Source: Pleurotus ostreatus/Saccharomyces cerevisiae fusant (Eukaryota; Opisthokonta). From it: a DNA stretch of 23,177 nucleotides. Within the stretch, counting starts at the first letter, position 1. Every line of letters starts with the position of its first letter. Below are positions 18,080 through 23,177 of this stretch, one piece after another. Position numbers and translations under genes: made by a program. Where the stretch lies: positions 1-23,177 of the forward strand of contig JAMQCK010000433.1 in NCBI GenBank assembly GCA_024196135.1. The letters are read 5' to 3'. The notes under the pieces were generated by a model. The model was not told the origin of the DNA. It was given only the letters and a program-made list of their open reading frames with translations, and did not search any database.

Positions 18080-19682
18080 ATGTCCCCGCAGAATTTCACG
18101 ATCGACAACAACAGTCCCTTCATCACCTACAACGGCTGGCACACGGGGAACAGAACCCAGGATGCCAGTGCATTCTCGTGAGTTGACACGTCATACGAAG
18201 TAGCCTTTGCTCAACCATACCTAGATACTCGGATGGTGGCACATTCACAGTCACGCAGACGAACGGGTCGCGGGCGTCCTTCACGTTCAACGGGACATAT
18301 GTTTACTTATATGGCGCAAAGAGGTGCGTGAGCATGATATATCTCTCCAAAGTATTATCTGATGAGGTGGACAAAGATCCAATCATGGTACGACGAATTC
18401 CAGCGGCCTGAGCGCTTTCCAGGCTGACCTCCGATAAGGTCCATTCTCTGTCGAATTGGACGGCGTCAAGAGCAGCCACAACGGTAATTCCGGTGAGGCC
18501 CTATTCCAGCAGCTCTTATTCTCCCATGGCCCTCTCGAACCGGACCAGCCTCATACCGTCCATCTTCAATGCGATGGATCTGGAGACAACGGTTGGTTGG
18601 ACCTCGACTATGTGCGTACCCCATGTTTGCCGTCCGAGTTATGATTAACGAGTAATGCACAGATTACCTTCACCACCGATCTCGGGGACGACGACACGTC
18701 GACGCAGATGACCCTGTCAGACAACCATCCCAACTTCTCGTACACCGGACCATGGACCACAACCGACGCTGGCGGGCGGTACGAGGGTGGTACGGCGCAG
18801 TACGTGGCACATTTCAATCTCATCCTGAACCTCGACCTAACGATATCGATACAGTCAGGCTGTCAACGGGAATAGCTATGTTACGCTCGAGTTTTTGGTT
18901 CATCTTCTATATCAACGGCATCTGCGCGCACTACTCACGTCTTTCCAGGGCGAGTCGGTCAGTCTCTACGGCGCTGTCGGCCCATCTTACGGGCGGTACA
19001 CAGTTCAGCTGGACGGTGGCGGCGCCCAGGGATTCGATGCGAAGGATGTGTACACGCAGACGCAAGTCTTGCTGTATCACGCCAACAATATCGGCAACGG
19101 CACCCATCACTTAGTCCTGGCGAACTCGCCGACGCAGGACGCACCACAGAGCTCAATTCTCATCGACTACGCCGTCGTGAGCACGACCGAGCAGACAAAT
19201 ATCACTCCAAAGGAAGTGCAAGCTGAGAAGTACGTGCGTCATACGTATATCTTTGCACCAAACGTGCTGACGCTTGCCAGGGCACAAACGTTATCCACGG
19301 GGGCTTTGGTCGGCATATCCTTCGGTGGCGTCGTGCTCGTCGCCACTGTTGCGCTCCTGGCCCTTCTAATCGTTCGGCGCAAGAGGAAGTCCCCCGACAC
19401 CTCCATGGACGAAGTGGGGTTGTACGAGTCCCGGGACCCGCTAGTACAGCCGTACGCGTACTCTTCCGGAAGCCAGACACCAGTCACGGACAAAGGGCGG
19501 CCTGCTTTTCGTGGAGGAGCACAGCCCTCTACGTCGACAGTGCGCATGGTGTCTGCCAAACTCTTCACTGTTCTGATGCTTTCCAGGTCGCAGGCTTACA
19601 ACAAACCCACCAAGGCGAAGGCACGTTGCCACCCGACTACGACATGGCGGTAGGTCCGTCGTCCTCAAGAGTGAGGGTGTAA
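18080..19682 (+). CDS. Single-pass membrane protein with two beta-sandwich-like ectodomains, copy 1 (398 aa)
   Basis: Nine exons: 18080-18177, 18225-18323, 18377-18387 (11-nt micro-exon), 18439-18611, 18663-18799, 18855-18897, 18949-19229, 19281-19539, 19587-19682 (1197 nt, 398 aa). Residues ~4-127 form one galactose-binding/jelly-roll-like domain (FTIDNNSPFITY, YSDGGTFTVTQTNGSRASF, YLYGAKR, VELDGVKS, WLDLDY); residues ~128-280 form a second (NFSYTGPW, GGRYEGG, VSLYGAVG, YTVQLDGG, SILIDYAVV). One membrane helix follows (about 288-312) with stop-transfer RRKRK, then an 86-residue cytosolic tail with DPLVQPYAYSSGSQTPVTDK and a terminal PPDY. Several N-X-S/T sites mark the N-terminal part as lumenal. 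No cleavable signal peptide is visible. This architecture is common in mushrooms; ligand and role are unknown. Confidence 0.87.
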
Positions 19683-19894
19683 GGCCTAGATACGACACTA
19701 ATAATATATATGGCCTTGAAATTCTGTCTTGGTGACGACAGAACGGAGTGTTAACGGAGCACGTGGTGAGGATCTATTGGCTTGTCCTCAACGCTCATGT
19801 CTGCTACCAACCTTCCGTCGACTCAAGGGTGCGTTCCATCAATCTTCAGTGCGATGGAGCACACTTCGGAGGGCGGTCCGAATTTCTGCCATCC

Positions 19895-19980
19895 TCGAGG
19901 TATCTGGGATGATCCTTAGACATCTCATGCGATGCTGCCACTCCCGGTCGATCATCCAGAAAGCGCCACAATCTGGACCA
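19895..19980 (+). repeat. Duplicated promoter block, copy 2
   Basis: Partner of 17644-17730, upstream of membrane-protein copy 2. It lies in the 640-bp region 19683-20321 between the two genes; no gene is supported elsewhere in that region. Confidence 0.65.
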
Positions 19981-20321
19981 GCATCACGAACACGATGAGA
20001 TGCCCGCCGCCGTTTGCCTTTAGTGCTAGCCAAACATCAGAGGGGAAGTTTCCACCCGAAAGCTCTGCCCGTCGTCCATGACTCCTGAGGGGCCATGCGT
20101 ATATTGTCCACTTCGGGTGGATTTGCCTTCAGAGATCAGCTAATCGCCGGCAGCTGTCAGTCTATACGATCTTTCCATCTCACTCGCACTGCCGTCCGAA
20201 GACGTCTACTCGACCCCTCGCAACTCGTACTAAGTACCATCTCTAGCCGTTCTCTTTTGACGTCCACAACCGCACTTCTCTCTCTCCCTGAGGCGCCAGC
20301 CAGCTCTCACCTGTGTTCGCC

Positions 20322-21951
20322 ATGGCCCTGCAGAACTTTACAGTCGACGACAACAGCCCAACCATCTACTATACGCCATCTGGGGGCTGGAGTACCGGCA
20401 GCAAAATCCTGGATTCTGAGGCGTTGTCGTAAGTCGAAAAGCCCAGCAGAGAAGCCCCAGCTAAGCCCCACCTAGGTATTCGGATGGTGGCACGTTCACG
20501 GTCACACAGACTGCTGGGACGCGTGCTTCATTCACTTTCAACGGTACAAATGTCTACGTATATGGTGCAAAAAGGTGCGTGCAGGTCACATCGAAGGTGT
20601 GGACGTTTTCCTGACGAGTGAGCATAGATTCAATCATGGTATGGCAACATTCTTGTATCAACGGGGTCGTCGCTGACCTTCAACAAGGTGCATACTCTGT
20701 CGAACTGGACGGCGTTAAGAGCAACTACAACGGCTCCTCACACGAGGAGCTGTTCCAGCAACTTCTGTTCTCCGCAGGACCTCTTGAAGGGAACGGTCCT
20801 CATACCCTATACCTCCAATGCGACGGATCCGGGGATTATGGCTGGTTAGACCTCGATTATGTGCGTCCCCGTCGTATCGCCCGCTCTTTGACTAATGGAC
20901 AGGATACAGATCACCTGGACCGTTGACCTCGGGGACGACATCACGTCGCAAGTGACCATCCCGGACAGCTACTTGAACTTCTCTTACACTGGCCCGTGGA
21001 GCACTACCGATGCTGGTGGTCGGTACGAGGGTGGCACCGCGCAGTACGTGAACTCTCGCGCGCTTCGTTGTGACGCTGACGCGTTGATAGTCTTGCCGTA
21101 GACGGTAATAGCTATGTTACCTTCGAGTTCTCGGTTCGTCTGCTACATATGGGATGGCAATCTCTGTGTGCTCACCTCCATCACATCTATCACAGGGCGA
21201 GTCCGTTGGCATGTACGGTGCTGTCGGCCTAGCGTATGGTCGCTACACCGTCCAGCTTGACGGCGGTAACATTCATTGAAGGCTACGATGCGAGCAAAAA
21301 GTACACCGAGACGCAAGCCTTGCTATACCACGCCAACAACATCGGCGGCGGCACTCATAAACTGGTCTTGGCGAATGCGCCGGCGCAGAACTCTCCACAG
21401 ACCTCGATACTTATCGACTACGCCGTCGTTAGCAGGTCTGAGCACACAGATATCGCTTTGAAGGAAACCCAGCCTAGTAAGGAGTACGTACACGCTGCGA
21501 TTCTTCGTCCTATAAATGTGCTGATATGCTAATGTTTGCTAGAACCCAAAAGCTGTCTACTGGCGTGCTTGTCGGCATAGCTTTTGGCGGCTTCGTTCTC
21601 ATTGCCGCTGTCGCGCTGCTCGCCCTTCTGATCATTCGGCGCAAGAGGAAATTCCCTGACAGCCCCATCGACGAAGTGGGGCCGTCCAGGGACCCGCTTG
21701 TACAACCGTTCGCCTATTCATCGGGCAGTCAGACCCCAGTCACGGATAAAGGACGGCCTACTCTTCGTGGTAGTAGTGCGCATGCTTCCACGTCGACTAC
21801 CGTACGTACGATGCCTAAAGATCTAGAAAGCTGCAAATGTACTCATGCCTTTCAGGTCCCAGGCATGCAACAGATTGACCACGCCGAGAGCATGTTACCA
21901 CCCGACTACGACATGGCAGTAGGACCATCATCTTCAAGAGCGAGGGCATGA
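20322..21951 (+). CDS. Single-pass membrane protein copy 2, frameshifted in exon 7
   Basis: Tandem paralogue of the preceding gene with the same nine-exon plan: 20322-20428, 20476-20574, 20628-20638 (11-nt micro-exon), 20688-20860, 20910-21043, 21091-21133, 21196-21483, 21543-21801, 21856-21951. Exons 2, 3, 4, 6, 8 and 9 have exactly the same lengths as in copy 1. Domains match: FTVDDNSPTIYY, YSDGGTFTVTQT, YVYGAKR, WLDLDY, NFSYTGPW, SILIDYAVV, a membrane helix with RRKRK, and the tail with SSGSQTPVTDKGRP and PPDY. In exon 7 the frame reads QLDGGNIH then TGA (21277-21279), while the next bases continue the family sequence (EGYDAS) one frame over; a single extra base between 21268 and 21280 explains this. 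Either a recent inactivating mutation or a sequence error; everything else looks functional. If real, the product would stop before the membrane helix. Confidence 0.82.
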
Positions 21952-22102
21952 GGCTTAGGCATGATAGTGACCATGGATAGCCATCAAATTCAGTCTCCGC
22001 GTACTATACGCGAAAATGCGACGCATAGTGTCTATAGTCAGCTTCCATTATCCAGATCCACATGTAGAGTCGTGTTACAAAGAAAGAACCGCACAACAAA
22101 GC

Positions 22103-22108
22103 AATAAA
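22103..22108 (+). terminator. AATAAA poly(A) signal candidate
   Basis: AATAAA on the plus strand, about 150 nt past the stop of membrane-protein copy 2, in the 181-bp gap to the convergent UNC93-like gene. It fits the 3' end of copy 2. Confidence 0.4.
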
Positions 22109-22132
22109 TACCCAATACGTATAGCGCAAGGT

Positions 22133-23177
22133 CTACGACTTTGCAGGTAAAGTAGTTACCTCCACCTCCATCTCCTTCCCGTCCCCCTTCGACGTTGTAC
22201 TCGCCGCCTCTATATCTGACCCCTCCGACGGTGCCGCAGCCGTCTGCGGCTCGTCGTTGCAGTGCTCCTGCACCCGCGAGAAGGCGACGTAGAACGCCGT
22301 GATGACCGCGAACACCATGATCATCCAGGTGCTCAGGTACATCGACTTGTACGAGACCTCGAGGCCGTCGAGGCGCCAGACGATCGCCGCGCCGGCGGAC
22401 TGAAGGGACTTGTACCAGCCAGCGTAGTGCGAGAGGCGGCGGGAATTGTTGGAAAGGGAGCCCATGAGCCAGTAGGCGTACGCCTGGAAGATCCCGTCGT
22501 ACATCGCCCAGAAGATGTACATGATCACGTAGGGCGCGTAGCGCTTCGACTCAGTGCTATGACATCCGTCAGGATACGCGACATCAGCGACGTGCGAGGC
22601 CACTCACACATCGATCAGCGGGACAGGGTGGTCACCGCGCTTGAAGTCCTTGACCATGGCCCAACCACCGCCCCAGATTGCGAGGGTCACGGTCAGTAGA
22701 GCTATGATCCCGATGCGCGCGCGAAGCTTGCGCGAGAATTTGTCCGGGCGGTAGTCCAGCGCTGAGCCCATAGCCCAAACACCCACCTGATTTGGTTCAG
22801 TAACCGAAGCGAAGAGCTGTTCTAGCAGCATACCATGTTGAACAGATTGCTGAACAGCCCATTGAACGACCGCGTGCGCAGCGTGAAGTTCGGCACGTTG
22901 AAGTCGTTCTTCTGGTACGTGTAGAACCAGTTGGAGGCGATGAAGAAGGGGAAGAGCGTGATGATCCACTTGTCCTCGAATAGAACGCTCACGAGCCCGA
23001 CGATCTCCGACCTGCGCAACGGTCAGTTAGTCGACAGCTACAATGGTGCTGGCAAATCACTCACTTCCACGTCGGCATTTCAGGAAGCACGACGCGGGTG
23101 CCATCCGAGCGGACGACCTTGTCGGACGGCAGCAGGAAGAACGGCAGGACGAACGACCCCGTAAGCATGATCACAAT
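22133..23177 (-). CDS. UNC93-like MFS membrane protein, partial (C-terminal 297 aa)
   Basis: A fungal UNC93-like (DUF895) member of the major facilitator superfamily; cargo unknown. The visible exons are 23177-23065, 23011-22834, 22786-22608 and 22556-22133, with introns of 53, 47 and 51 nt. The N-terminal part lies beyond the right edge. Family marks are FIASNWFYTYQKND...NFTLRTRSFNGL, YIFWAMYDGIFQAYAYWLMG, HYAGWYKSLQSAGAAIVWR and a last helix at STWMIMVFAVITAFYVAFSRV. About six or seven hydrophobic segments are visible, consistent with the C-terminal half of a 12-helix protein in the plasma or an internal membrane. The C-terminus is a cytosolic, acidic, low-complexity tail ending LPAKS. No damage seen. 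The gene converges with the membrane-protein pair. Confidence 0.92.

Noticed and set aside
19838..19858. Short resemblance of upstream DNA to exon 4 of the membrane-protein genes (CTTCAGTGCGATGGA)
   Set aside because: Only about 16 of 19 bases match and the similarity does not extend to either side; too short to call a relic third copy.
21266..21281. A 16-nt GT...AG segment that would restore the frame of membrane-protein copy 2 as an intron
   Set aside because: Far below the smallest introns in this window (46 nt) and below known spliceosomal limits; a one-base indel is simpler.
1..23177. CRISPR arrays, bacterial operons, insertion sequences or transposon ORFs
   Set aside because: No repeat-spacer pattern, no transposase, reverse transcriptase or integrase motifs in the frames read, and no terminal inverted repeats noticed; the spliced genes show this is eukaryotic DNA.

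Overview
The window looks like nuclear DNA of a basidiomycete fungus, probably an Agaricomycete. The genes are GC-rich and split by many short introns (46-83 nt, most 47-56 nt) with GTRNGT donors and CAG/TAG acceptors. The gene content also fits: a fungal prolyl-tRNA synthetase with an N-terminal YbaK-like domain, eIF2D/Tma64, a fungal UNC93-like transporter, and the single-pass membrane proteins with paired beta-sandwich ectodomains that are common in mushrooms. All gene models were built by hand from splice signals, reading phase and comparison between paralogues inside the window.

Layout from left to right: (1) 139-2621 (-), complete cytosolic prolyl-tRNA synthetase, 8 exons, 706 aa. (2) 3360-3688 (-) and 5679-6033 (-), two tiny three-exon genes for single dsRNA-binding-motif (dsRBM) proteins of 74 and 82 aa. 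Each has a TATA box and a long upstream tract, and the tracts share collinear conserved blocks, so gene plus about 2 kb of upstream DNA is an old tandem duplication. (3) 8852-10834 (+) and 11128-13087 (+), two tandem complete eIF2D/Tma64 genes with the same two intron positions but strongly diverged proteins. (4) 14450-14805 (+), a third dsRBM gene on the opposite strand. (5) 14971-15175, a degenerate 23-bp minisatellite. (6) 15527-17088 (-), an unrecognised 434-aa protein with an acidic start, 5 exons. (7) 18080-19682 (+) and 20322-21951 (+), a tandem pair of nine-exon genes for single-pass membrane proteins with two beta-sandwich-like ectodomains, an 11-nt micro-exon and a C-terminal PPDY motif; the second copy has a 1-nt frameshift in exon 7. 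(8) 22133-23177 (-), the C-terminal 297 aa of an UNC93-like membrane protein that runs off the right edge.

The main theme is local duplication. Three families (dsRBM, eIF2D, membrane protein) are present as tandem or near-tandem paralogues within 19 kb, at different stages of divergence: intact and diverged (eIF2D), tiny and diverged with shared regulatory blocks (dsRBM), and frameshifted (membrane protein copy 2). ProRS and eIF2D act in translation and the dsRBM proteins probably bind RNA, but the sequence does not show that they work together. The most unusual item is the dsRBM micro-gene family, with its shared promoter, exon and 3'UTR signals.
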